From CAZWLY01 sp964634465 (GTDB taxonomy: Bacteria; Desulfobacterota; Desulfarculia; G963662305), in the NCBI GenBank assembly GCA_964634465.1, contig CAZWLY010000006.1, positions 1 through 64,000 on the forward strand: 64,000 nucleotides of DNA, written 5' to 3'. The translations under genes and the position numbers were made by a program. Each line of letters begins with the position of its first letter. The first letter of the stretch is position 1. Shown piece after piece: positions 26,570 to 34,333 of the stretch. The notes beneath the pieces were generated by a model. That model had not been told where the DNA came from and did not search any database. It was given only the letters and a program-made list of their open reading frames with translations.

Positions 26570-26740
26570 GACCGGCGGCTGCCACGCCTTAATAGGGAAG
26601 ACCGGTGAGAATCCGGCGCGGACCCGCCGCTGTGATCGGGGACGAAACCCGCTCGAGGCCACTGTCCGGTACTCGAAGCCGGGCGGGAAGGCGCGGGGAG
26701 TAGGTTGATCCGAGAGCCAGAAGACCTGCCCGTCAGCCAG
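26570..26740 (+). promoter_or_regulatory. Cobalamin (AdoCbl-type) riboswitch
   Basis: The conserved core is readable in order: TGCCACGCC, AATAGGGAA (26591-26599), CCGGTGAGAATCCGG (26602-26616), GCGGACCCGCCGCTGT (26619-26634), CCACTGTCC (26659-26667), GGGAAGGCGCGGGG, then the B12 box GATCCGAGAGCCAGAAGACC (26707-26726). All are hallmarks of the cobalamin aptamer. A terminator follows at 26761-26796, so high cobalamin should stop transcription before the ThiC-like gene. A TPP aptamer, expected in front of true thiC, is absent here. Confidence 0.93.
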
Positions 26741-26760
26741 GATGAGTTTGCGGAGACGGC

Positions 26761-26796
26761 AAATCCTCAAGCGAGTGCGCTTGGGGATTTTTGTTT
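26761..26796 (+). terminator. Riboswitch expression platform (intrinsic terminator)
   Basis: Twelve-bp stem (26761-26772 with 26777-26788, one T-G pair), loop AGTG, then a T-rich run to 26796. It lies between the aptamer and the coding region, as expected for transcriptional control by cobalamin. Confidence 0.85.
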
Positions 26797-26861
26797 TGGG
26801 GGCTTACGGCAACGGCCGCCGAAACCCTCTCCGCGCCGACTACCAGCGAGGAGGAGTAGTG

Positions 26862-28172
26862 ATGGCATCCCAAGTCGAATCGGCCCGGCAAAAAATCGTC
26901 ACCCCGGTCATGGAGGAGATCGCCCGGCAAGAGGGCCTCAGTCCCGAGGAGGTCCGCCGGCGCTTCGAGGCCGGCCAAATCGTCGCCCCCTTGAACGCCA
27001 ACCGGCCCGGCAAGATCGTCGGCGTCGGCAAGGGGCTTCGGACCAAGGTCAACGCCTCCATCGGCACCTCGACCGACATCGTCGATATCGGGGCCGAGGT
27101 GGCCAAGGCCCAGGCGGCCGAGGCGGCCGGGGCCGACACCCTGATGGAGCTCTCCGTGGGCGGCGATCTCGATCTGATCCGGCGGGAGGTCCTGGCCGCG
27201 GTGGAGCTACCGGTGGGCAACGTGCCGCTCTATCAGGCCTTCTGCCTGGCCGAAGAGAAGTACGGCGACCCGAACAAGCTGGACGAGGAGATGCTCTTCG
27301 ATCTGATCGAGCGCCAGTGCGCCGACGGCATCTCGTTCATGGCCGTCCACTGCGGCATCAACCGTTACACACTGGAACGACTGGAAAAACAGGGTTATCG
27401 CTACGGCGGTCTGGTCAGTAAGGGCGGGACGTCTATGGTGGCCTGGATGAAGGCCAACGACCGCGAGAATCCGCTCTACGAAAATTTCGACCGGGTGGTG
27501 GGAATCCTGAAGAGGTACGACGTCGTCCTCTCCCTGGGCAACGGGCTTCGGGCCGGGGCCATCGCCGACTCCTTCGACCGGGCCATGGTCCAGGAGCTTT
27601 TGATCAACTGCGAGCTGGCCGAGATCGGCCGGGAGATGGGCGGCCAGATGATGGTCGAGGGACCGGGGCACGTGCCGCTGGAGCAGATCGAAGCCAACAT
27701 AATTCTTCAGAAGAAGATGAGCAACGACGCCCCCTACTACATGCTGGGGCCGATCCCGTCGGACATCACCGCCGGCTACGACCACGTCACCGCGGCCATC
27801 GGCGCCGCCCAGTCCGCCCGCTACGGGGCCGATCTGATCTGCTACATCACCCCGGCCGAGCACCTGGCCCTGCCCGACATCGACGACGTCGTCGAGGGCG
27901 TCCGGGTCTGCCGCGTCGCGGCCCACATCGGCGACACGGTCAAGTATCCGGATCGCTTCCGGGTCCGAGAGTTGGCCATGGCCAAGGCCCGGCGGGATTC
28001 CGACTGGGCCGGGCAGTTCGAGCTGGCCCTCTTCCCCAAGACGGCCAAGACCATCCGCGACAGCCGCTCGCCGAGCCGCCAAGAGACCTGCACCATGTGC
28101 GGCCGATTCTGCGCCAACAAGGGTTCGGCCGAGTTGTTCGGCCGCTTGCTGGAGGGGACGGCAAAGGCCTGA
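26862..28172 (+). CDS. bzaF: ThiC-like radical SAM enzyme, probable 5-hydroxybenzimidazole synthase (BzaF)
   Basis: 436 aa from ATG 26862 (GAGGAG upstream). The ThiC fold is clear: IVAPLNANRPGK, VNASIGTSTDI, MELSVGGDL, DGISFMAVHCGIN, VEGPGHVPLEQI and PYYMLGPIPSDITAGYDH, ending with a Cys cluster Cys410-x2-Cys413-x3-Cys417. ThiC converts AIR to HMP-P for thiamine; its paralogue BzaF converts AIR to 5-hydroxybenzimidazole, the cobamide lower ligand, in anaerobes. Family context decides: it sits behind a cobalamin rather than a TPP riboswitch and is short, like BzaF. No thi or cob neighbours. The functional split is inference; thiC remains possible. Confidence 0.78.
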   Translation: MASQVESARQKIVTPVMEEIARQEGLSPEEVRRRFEAGQIVAPLNANRPGKIVGVGKGLRTKVNASIGTSTDIVDIGAEVAKAQAAEAAGADTLMELSVGGDLDLIRREVLAAVELPVGNVPLYQAFCLAEEKYGDPNKLDEEMLFDLIERQCADGISFMAVHCGINRYTLERLEKQGYRYGGLVSKGGTSMVAWMKANDRENPLYENFDRVVGILKRYDVVLSLGNGLRAGAIADSFDRAMVQELLINCELAEIGREMGGQMMVEGPGHVPLEQIEANIILQKKMSNDAPYYMLGPIPSDITAGYDHVTAAIGAAQSARYGADLICYITPAEHLALPDIDDVVEGVRVCRVAAHIGDTVKYPDRFRVRELAMAKARRDSDWAGQFELALFPKTAKTIRDSRSPSRQETCTMCGRFCANKGSAELFGRLLEGTAKA

Positions 28173-28209
28173 GGGCGCCTCCCTGACTCTCCCGGTCCGA
28201 AACGGCGGC

Positions 28210-28245
28210 AAAAAACCGACGGCCATGGCGAACGCCATGGCCGTC
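28210..28245 (-). terminator. Terminator of the zincin/FmdB operon
   Basis: Perfect 12-bp inverted repeat (28218-28229 with 28234-28245, loop GAAC on the plus strand). Read leftward it is followed by GG and six Ts (28215-28210). It may also stop the rightward bzaF transcript, although no T-run lies on that side. Confidence 0.85.
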
Positions 28246-28301
28246 TCGCTCCGGTCGAGGGAGCGATGGATTCCGCTTACCCGACCCGTACTAATGAAAT
28301 C

Positions 28302-28574
28302 TCAGTCGTCTTTCTTGGCCTTTTTCTCGGATTTGGTCTCGGAGTTGGTCTCGCTCTTGGCCTTGCTTTCGCTCGGCGTCTTGCCGGGACCGTGGCCGCC
28401 CTTGCCGTAGTCGGTCACGTACCAGCCGGAACCCTTGAGGTGGAAGGTGTTGAGCGACATCAGCTTCTTGACCTTGCCGCCGCAAGAGCACCTCTTGAGC
28501 GGCTCGTCCGACATGCGCTGAAAGACCTCGCTGATCTGACCGCATTTCTGGCATTCATACTCGTAGATGGGCAT
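28302..28574 (-). CDS. FmdB-family zinc ribbon protein
   Basis: 90 aa from ATG 28574 (AAGGAG upstream); a longer frame to 28682 is not used. It begins PIYEYECQKCG with Cys8 and Cys11, then RCSCGG (Cys29 and Cys31), the FmdB/CxxC_CxxC_SSSS zinc ribbon. After GWYVTDYGKGG the tail is low-complexity Ser/Lys/Glu. The family is small, cytosolic and functionally unknown (some members lie in formamide or amidase operons). It overlaps the zincin gene by 20 bp. Confidence 0.88.
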   Translation of the reverse strand: MPIYEYECQKCGQISEVFQRMSDEPLKRCSCGGKVKKLMSLNTFHLKGSGWYVTDYGKGGHGPGKTPSESKAKSETNSETKSEKKAKKDD

Positions 28575-29166
28575 CTGCCGACTCCTTGAAATAAAATCGT
28601 TGCGCCGGGTAAGCTCCCCAGCGGGTAATATCCAAAACCACCCCTCCGGCCGAGGGGGCGGTGTAGGATAACACGTCTTCAAATCCCGTCAAGCCCAGCG
28701 GGCCAAGCATCTCGCCGGTCAGTTCGTGGACCAGACTCTCCTCGGCCAGCCGGGCCGCCTCGGACGCCTCGAAGAGCTGGTCGTGCCTGGCGAAGCGCAC
28801 GACGTGGATCAACTCGTGGGTGACCACGTAGGCCAACAACGCGGCCGTGTTCAGCCCCGCCGTCCGCTTGGCCGCCCGGATCCGGTGGTCCTGGAGGCAG
28901 ATCCGGAAGAATTTCCGGGGGCGATGGCTCATGCGATCAGGCCCCTGGCACCTGATGAGGTGGGCCAGGGCGCCGTCGGTGATCTCCTCCGGGGCCAGGT
29001 CCTTGAGGGTTCTCAGATCGTAGCGACCGCCGGATCTCCAGAAGTCTTCGGAAAAACGATAATAATCCGAAACCACCTCCTCGGCCAGGTCCACCGCCCG
29101 GCTGAGCTGGCGTTCCTCCTCTGCGCTGAAGCCTTCCCGGCCGCCGATTCGGGGTCCCAAGGCCAT
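28555..29166 (-). CDS. Putative zincin-like metallopeptidase
   Basis: 203 aa from ATG 29166. The key motif is YVVTHELIHVVRFARH, with HExxH His117, Glu118 and His121 inside a hydrophobic helix, and downstream acidic residues (Glu142 and Glu143) that could supply the third ligand. No signal peptide. I do not recognise a named family. The frame stays open far upstream, but that part lies opposite the porin gene and is a shadow. It is first in a pair with the FmdB zinc ribbon (20-bp overlap), so the two may act together. Confidence 0.72.
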   Translation of the reverse strand: MALGPRIGGREGFSAEEERQLSRAVDLAEEVVSDYYRFSEDFWRSGGRYDLRTLKDLAPEEITDGALAHLIRCQGPDRMSHRPRKFFRICLQDHRIRAAKRTAGLNTAALLAYVVTHELIHVVRFARHDQLFEASEAARLAEESLVHELTGEMLGPLGLTGFEDVLSYTAPSAGGVVLDITRWGAYPAQRFYFKESADAHLRV

Positions 29167-29338
29167 CTCCAAGCCCCCTGAATGCCTCGTTTCGACGGTA
29201 TGGTAAGCATCACCCGACGGCCAGGCAAGGGGGCGGGAAAAATTTTTTTGGCCGCCTCGGGCGTCGAATCGGGCTATTTCCCGACCAAAGGGGCGATTTC
29301 CAACGATTCGCTCATCTCGGCCAAAATGAAAAAAAATG

Positions 29339-29367
29339 TTGACATACCTCTGGTTTCGCCTGATAAT
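29339..29367 (+). promoter_or_regulatory. Strong sigma70 promoter of porin-like gene 1
   Basis: TTGACA (29339-29344), 17-bp spacer, GATAAT (29362-29367), with an A-rich stretch just upstream (29326-29337) that could act as an UP element. A leader of about 175 nt precedes the ATG; no known riboswitch was recognised in it. Confidence 0.8.
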
Positions 29368-29550
29368 TTCCGCGATTGGGTGTGCACGAGTGTGCGCCTG
29401 ATACGCGGCAAGCCCAAAGCTCCGCTCCGCCACGTAACCCTTTGTGGGCCACTGGAGGATGGCGGAACCGCTTGGGCGCGGGGAGTGTTTGGGAGCTGCG
29501 TGTTGTGTTGGGTTTTGGATGGACCAACCCGAAAAAGGAGAGAAGAGAAA

Positions 29551-30606
29551 ATGAAAAAGTTGATGGCTCTCGTGCTGGCTCTGGGCTTGGTGATGGGCTT
29601 CGCCAGCCTGGCTTCGGCCGGAGTGACCGTCGGCGGCGACCTGCGCCTGGAGACCACGATCGGTTTCCATGACGACGACTACTCCAACACCAACTTCGGC
29701 ATCAACAAGAGCTATGCCAACTGGGATAGCTTCAACAACTCCACTTCCCGTCTGAAATTCCGCTGGAAATCCGGCAACTACGGCGCCTACGTCGAGATCG
29801 GCACCTATGGCAACTGGGCCGGCTCCAACGTCGCCACCCGTCGGACCGAGTTCTGGTACAACTGGGACGGCGGCCAGATCTGGTTCGGCCAGGGCTACCA
29901 CCTGTCCGAGCACTACTGGCCGAACCAGTACCTGCTGGGCGCCCTGTCGCTGATCGGCTACGGTAAGCACTACCTGGGTCGGACCGAGCAGATCAAGCTG
30001 ACCCTGGGCAAAAAGCACAAACTGGTTCTGGGCCTCTACTCCCCGAAGAAGAGCAGCGTCTGGACCGGTGGCCGGGCGTACCACAACCTGCCCGCCGCTG
30101 CCGCGGCCGTGCACCTGAACTTCGGTAACGTCCGTCTCACCCCCTGGATCAACTACGAGCTGGTTCAGTGGGAGAACGCCAACACCAGCGACACCTACAA
30201 CAGCCTGGACTTCGGCCTGCGCCTCGCCGGCGACTTCGGTCTGGTCGGCTTTTCCGTGGCCGTCTCCTACGGCATCAACAGCTCCCAGTCCTCGGCCGTC
30301 TCCAGCACTCCGCTGACCAACGCGGCCGGCACCGACGTCACCGACGACGCCACCCAGTTCAACGTCTGGGGCGAGCTGCGCATCGGCGGCCTGTCCTTGG
30401 GCGGCGGCTACGTCATCGGCGACCGGACTGACTTCGCCAACCAGCCGTACCGCTTCGGCGCGTACGCCTCCTACAAGATCCCCTTCGGCCCGATCACCTT
30501 CCGGCCGGAGATCGTCTACCTGGACGACGGCGAGACTTCCGCCGCCGCCAAGACCGACAACGGTTCCACCGTCTACGCCGGTCTGTTCACCAACATCGCC
30601 TTCTAA
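29551..30606 (+). CDS. Porin-like outer-membrane beta-barrel protein, copy 1
   Basis: 351 aa. A Sec signal peptide (MKKLMALVLALGLVMGFASLASA) is followed by alternating-hydrophobic strands rich in Gly, Tyr, Trp and Asn, such as LRLETTIGF, RLKFRWKSGNYGAYVEIG and YKIPFGPITFRPEIVYL. The last residues NIAF end in Phe, the BAM recognition signature. This fits an outer-membrane porin-type barrel; substrate and family are not identified. The ATG has AAAAAGGAGAG upstream and its own promoter and terminator. The second copy follows 337 bp downstream. Confidence 0.82.
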   Translation: MKKLMALVLALGLVMGFASLASAGVTVGGDLRLETTIGFHDDDYSNTNFGINKSYANWDSFNNSTSRLKFRWKSGNYGAYVEIGTYGNWAGSNVATRRTEFWYNWDGGQIWFGQGYHLSEHYWPNQYLLGALSLIGYGKHYLGRTEQIKLTLGKKHKLVLGLYSPKKSSVWTGGRAYHNLPAAAAAVHLNFGNVRLTPWINYELVQWENANTSDTYNSLDFGLRLAGDFGLVGFSVAVSYGINSSQSSAVSSTPLTNAAGTDVTDDATQFNVWGELRIGGLSLGGGYVIGDRTDFANQPYRFGAYASYKIPFGPITFRPEIVYLDDGETSAAAKTDNGSTVYAGLFTNIAF

Positions 30607-30631
30607 TAAGGCTTAAAGACCCAGTGGCCCG

Positions 30632-30662
30632 GCCCGCCGCCTTCGGGCGGCGGGCTTTTTTT
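30632..30662 (+). terminator. Rho-independent terminator after porin-like gene 1
   Basis: Ten-bp perfect GC stem (30632-30641 with 30646-30655), TTCG tetraloop, then seven Ts. Confidence 0.95.
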
Positions 30663-30743
30663 GCGCCTTCCACCGGTCGGGTTCGGACCCGGCGACCGAT
30701 CCGGCCGCCGGGAACATCATCATTCTTCGGGCGCCGTCCGGAA

Positions 30744-30772
30744 TTGACACCTCCGAACACCCTTCTCATAAT
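30744..30772 (+). promoter_or_regulatory. Strong sigma70 promoter of porin-like gene 2
   Basis: TTGACA (30744-30749), 17-bp spacer, CATAAT (30767-30772). It has the same geometry as the promoter of copy 1, but the flanks differ. A leader of about 160 nt follows. Confidence 0.78.
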
Positions 30773-30942
30773 GAAGTCCGCCAAGCGGGTACGGACGCCC
30801 GTCCCCGTTATAGGAAACATCGCGCCAGATCGGACCTTGGCGAATCGGGAGAGCTGACTCGGTCACTCCAACCAAGGGTTTGCCGGGGCTGCTCGGGTCG
30901 TGTTCCGCTTTCAACGTCTAGCGCGACAAAGGAGGAATCGAG

Positions 30943-32001
30943 ATGAAGAAGATGATGGTTCTCGTTGTGGCTCTGGGTCTGGTAATGGGCTTCGCCGGTC
31001 TGGTTTCGGCCGGAGTGACCGTCGGCGGCGACCTGCGGTTGGAGACCACCTACGGCTTCTTCGACACCGACTGGTCGACCTACAATCACGCCGTCAGCAA
31101 GAGCTTCGTCAGCACCGCCCAGTGGAACAACTCCACTTCCCGTCTCAAGTTCCGCTGGAAATCCGGCAATTACGGCGCCTACGTCGAGATCGGCGCCTAT
31201 GGCAACTGGGCCGGCTCCAACGTCGCCACCCGTCGGACCGAGTTCTGGTACAATTGGGACGGCGGCCAGATTTTCTTCGGCCAGGGTTACCACCTCTCCG
31301 AGCACTACTGGCCGAGCCAGTACCTGCTGGGCGCTCTGTCGCTGATCGGCTACGGCAAGAACTACCTGGGCCGGACCGAGCAGATCAAGCTGACCTTGGG
31401 CAAGAAGCACAAACTGGTTCTGGGCGCTTACTCTCCCCAAAAGACCGGCGTCGGCGTCTGGAGCGGCGGCCGCTACTTCCACAACCTGCCCGCCTTCGCC
31501 GCGGCGCTGCACCTGAACTTCGGCAACGTCCGTCTCACCCCCTGGATCAACTACGAGCTGGTTCAGTGGGAGAACGCCAACACCAGCGACACCTACAACA
31601 GCCTGGACTTCGGCCTGCGCCTCGCCGGCGACTTCGGTCTGGTCGGCTTTTCCGTGGCCGTCTCCTACGGCATCAACACCTCCCAGTCCTCGCCGGTGAT
31701 CTCCAGCCTGCCCTACGTGGTCAACAACAACGTCACCGACGACGCCACCCAGTTCGACCTCTGGGGCGAGCTCAGGATCGGCGACTTGTCGCTGGGCGGC
31801 GGCTTCGCCTCGGCCGATCGCCAGGACTGGGCCAACACCCCGTTCCGCTACGGCGCCTACGCCTCCTACAAGATTCCCTTCGGCCCGATCACCTTCCGGC
31901 CGGAGATCGTCTACCTGAACGACGGCGAGGACCAGAGCGCGGCCAAGACCAAACTGGGCGGCGTCTGCTACGCCGGCGTGTTTACCAACATCGCCTTCTA
32001 G
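30943..32001 (+). CDS. Porin-like outer-membrane beta-barrel protein, copy 2
   Basis: 352 aa, closely similar to copy 1 over the full length: signal peptide MKKMMVLVVALGLVMGFAGLVSA, the same barrel segments and the same C-terminal TNIAF. Differences concentrate in likely surface loops near the N-terminus (after TTYGFFDTD), in the LYSPKK/AYSPQK region and near residue 250. A 154-bp block (31525-31678) is identical to 30127-30280 in copy 1. AAAGGAGG lies 8 bp before the ATG. It is probably an outer-membrane porin with altered loop specificity. Confidence 0.82.
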   Translation: MKKMMVLVVALGLVMGFAGLVSAGVTVGGDLRLETTYGFFDTDWSTYNHAVSKSFVSTAQWNNSTSRLKFRWKSGNYGAYVEIGAYGNWAGSNVATRRTEFWYNWDGGQIFFGQGYHLSEHYWPSQYLLGALSLIGYGKNYLGRTEQIKLTLGKKHKLVLGAYSPQKTGVGVWSGGRYFHNLPAFAAALHLNFGNVRLTPWINYELVQWENANTSDTYNSLDFGLRLAGDFGLVGFSVAVSYGINTSQSSPVISSLPYVVNNNVTDDATQFDLWGELRIGDLSLGGGFASADRQDWANTPFRYGAYASYKIPFGPITFRPEIVYLNDGEDQSAAKTKLGGVCYAGVFTNIAF

Positions 32002-32094
32002 TTCAGGCGAGAGCCGGGGCGGCCGGCCCGCCGCTCAAAGGCGGCGGATCGGTCACGGCCGCCGCCGGGCCAAGGCGGCTTCCGATTGAAAACG

Positions 32095-32123
32095 TTGCGG
32101 ATTCGCCCCGGCCAATATAAAAT
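32095..32123 (+). promoter_or_regulatory. Promoter of the oligopeptide ABC operon
   Basis: TTGCGG (32095-32100), 17-bp spacer, TAAAAT (32118-32123), about 145 bp upstream of the first gene. Confidence 0.5.
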
Positions 32124-32268
32124 GGGCGGGATTCCGACCCTGAACTACGGGTCGGGAGACCATAGTCCCGCCGATGCCGGTACGGATCAGGGTAGAAGTC
32201 AGGGTTTGGAAAGTCACCGGAACCAAGCACCTAACGGCCAGACAAACGATGAAACAAAGGGTTGAACG

Positions 32269-34329
32269 TTGACCGGAACACGTCCCGGACGAGCAAAGGC
32301 CACCTTCCGTTCGTCGTGGCGGTTCGGTCTGGGCCTCTTGGGGGTGGTCGTGTTCCTGGTCGTCCTGGTCCAGGTCCTGGCCCGGCTGACCATCTTTCTC
32401 TCTGAAGCCGGCCGGCCGGAAGCGGCCGAACCAGCGGCGGTGACCGAGCCCGACCGCCGGCCGGCCGGCCAGGTCAAAACCCACCGGGTGGCCGAGTGGC
32501 CGGCCGACAAGCCCCGCCGGTTCAACGAGGCGCCCATGCTGGCCAGGCTGGTCGCCGCGAAAAAACTCCCCCCGGTGAAAGAGCGCCTGCCCGAAAACCC
32601 GCTGGTCATCATCCCGCCCGATCAGAACGGTCCCTACGGCGGCACCTGGGCCCGATACGGCATCGGGCCGGGCGACGTGGGCATCTACCGCCACCGGCTG
32701 ACCTACGAGGGCCTGGTCCGCTGGGGACCGATGGGCCGCAAGATTCTGCCCAACCTGGCCTGGCGCTGGGATATCTCCGATGACGCCACGACCTACACCT
32801 TCTACCTGAGGCGCGGCGTGCGCTGGTCGGACGGGGTCCCGTTCACCGCCGACGACATCCTGTTCTGGTACCACGACGTCCTCAAAAACAAGGACCTCAC
32901 GCCCCGAGTCCCGCCGGAGCTCAGGCGAGGAGAAGAAGTGGTCGAGGTCGAAAAAGTGGACGATTTCACCGTCCGGTTCAGATTCGCCGAGCCCTACGGG
33001 TTGTTCCTGAAGAAGGTCGCCTCGGGCATCGGCTACGAGATGCTCAATTACCCGGCCCACTATTTGAAACGGTTCCACCCCAAATATACATCCAAGGAAG
33101 AACTCGACCGGCGACTCAAAAAGAGCCGGTTCGATTTCTGGTATCAACTCTTTAGGGCCAAGGGCTCGTGGCGCAACCCGGACATCCCCCGGCTCTGGGC
33201 CTGGATAATCACCAAACCGCCGCCGGCCCAACCGGCCGAATGCACCCGCAACCCCTACTACTGGAAGGTCGATCCCGAGGGCAACCAACTGCCTTACATC
33301 GACAAGATAAGCTTCGAGATCTACGACACCGAGACGATCAACCTCAAGGTAATCAACGGCGAAGCGGGCATGCAGGGCCGCCATCTCTACTTCGAGAACT
33401 ACCAGCTCTTCATGGCCAACCGGGCCAAGGGCGGCTACCGGGTGCTCCACTGGATCGACGGCGGGGTGGGCACCCTGGCCCTGTGCCCCAACCTCAACCA
33501 CAAGAACCCGGTCTTAAGAAAGATCATCAACGACAGGCGCTTCAGGATCGCCCTCTCCCTGGCCATCGACCGCCGGGAGATGAACGAGGCTTTCTACTTC
33601 GGCGTCGGCAAGCCCCGCCAGGTCGCCCCGCCCCGGATATCCAAGTACTACGTCGCCGACTACGAGAACGCCTATGTGGACTACAACCCGGCGGAGGCCA
33701 ACCGTCTTTTGGACGAGATGGGGCTCGACAAGCGCAACCTCGAAGGCATCCGGCTGAGGCCGGACGGCAAGCTCCTGGATCTGACCATCGAGACCTCGAC
33801 CAACGTCAAGGGGGCCAAGCTCCTGGAGATGGTGGCCGAGTACTGGCGCGAGGTGGGGATAAAGACCAATTTCAAGCTGGAGGCCCGCCAACTCTTCGCC
33901 GTTCGGCGCAAGGCCATGCTCCACGACGTGGGCGTCTGGAAGGGCCAGGGCGAAATCATCCCCGTGCTGGACCCGCGCTTCTTCTTCCCCTACTCCAACG
34001 CCTCGCTCCAGGCCATCGGTTGGGCCAGATGGTACCGCTCCGGCGGCAAGAAGGGGATCGAGCCGCCGCCAGAGGTGAAGGAGTGCATCCGGCTCTACAA
34101 AGAGATCGAGAAGACGGCCAACGAGGCCGAGCAGATCAGGCTGTTTAAGAAGATCATCGAGCTGAACCGCCAGAACCTGTGGGTCATCGGCACCATCGGC
34201 GACATTCCCCAGATCTTCGTCGTCCAAAACAGGTTCAGAAACGTGCCCGAGGTGGCCGTCGCCTCGTGGGTGGTGCGTTCACCGGGCAACACCGCGCCCG
34301 AGTGCTACGCCATCGCCGAGGAGAAGTAA
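32269..34329 (+). CDS. ABC transporter substrate-binding protein (SBP_bac_5, peptide type)
   Basis: 686 aa. TTG start at 32269. An N-terminal membrane anchor (about 18-42, VVVFLVVLVQVL) has no lipobox, so the protein is tethered to the inner membrane and faces the periplasm. The large DppA/OppA-type fold has LTYEGLVRWG, WRWDISDDATTYTFYLRRGVRWSDG (split as WRWDISDD and YTFYLRRGVRWSDG) and RIALSLAIDRREMNEAFYFG. It is longer than E. coli OppA (543 aa), like the large family members. It supplies substrate to the permeases encoded next, 4 bp downstream. Peptide or other ligand is not predictable. Confidence 0.9.
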   Translation: MTGTRPGRAKATFRSSWRFGLGLLGVVVFLVVLVQVLARLTIFLSEAGRPEAAEPAAVTEPDRRPAGQVKTHRVAEWPADKPRRFNEAPMLARLVAAKKLPPVKERLPENPLVIIPPDQNGPYGGTWARYGIGPGDVGIYRHRLTYEGLVRWGPMGRKILPNLAWRWDISDDATTYTFYLRRGVRWSDGVPFTADDILFWYHDVLKNKDLTPRVPPELRRGEEVVEVEKVDDFTVRFRFAEPYGLFLKKVASGIGYEMLNYPAHYLKRFHPKYTSKEELDRRLKKSRFDFWYQLFRAKGSWRNPDIPRLWAWIITKPPPAQPAECTRNPYYWKVDPEGNQLPYIDKISFEIYDTETINLKVINGEAGMQGRHLYFENYQLFMANRAKGGYRVLHWIDGGVGTLALCPNLNHKNPVLRKIINDRRFRIALSLAIDRREMNEAFYFGVGKPRQVAPPRISKYYVADYENAYVDYNPAEANRLLDEMGLDKRNLEGIRLRPDGKLLDLTIETSTNVKGAKLLEMVAEYWREVGIKTNFKLEARQLFAVRRKAMLHDVGVWKGQGEIIPVLDPRFFFPYSNASLQAIGWARWYRSGGKKGIEPPPEVKECIRLYKEIEKTANEAEQIRLFKKIIELNRQNLWVIGTIGDIPQIFVVQNRFRNVPEVAVASWVVRSPGNTAPECYAIAEEK

Positions 34330-34333
34330 GCCC

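Noticed and set aside
26742..26861. An N-terminal extension of the ThiC-like protein
   Set aside because: It would be encoded by the riboswitch terminator region. ATG 26862 has a good ribosome binding site and matches the family start.
28555..30114. A 519-codon frame extending the zincin upstream
   Set aside because: The extra N-terminal part is opposite the porin gene and its promoter. The real start near 29166 gives a compact HExxH protein.
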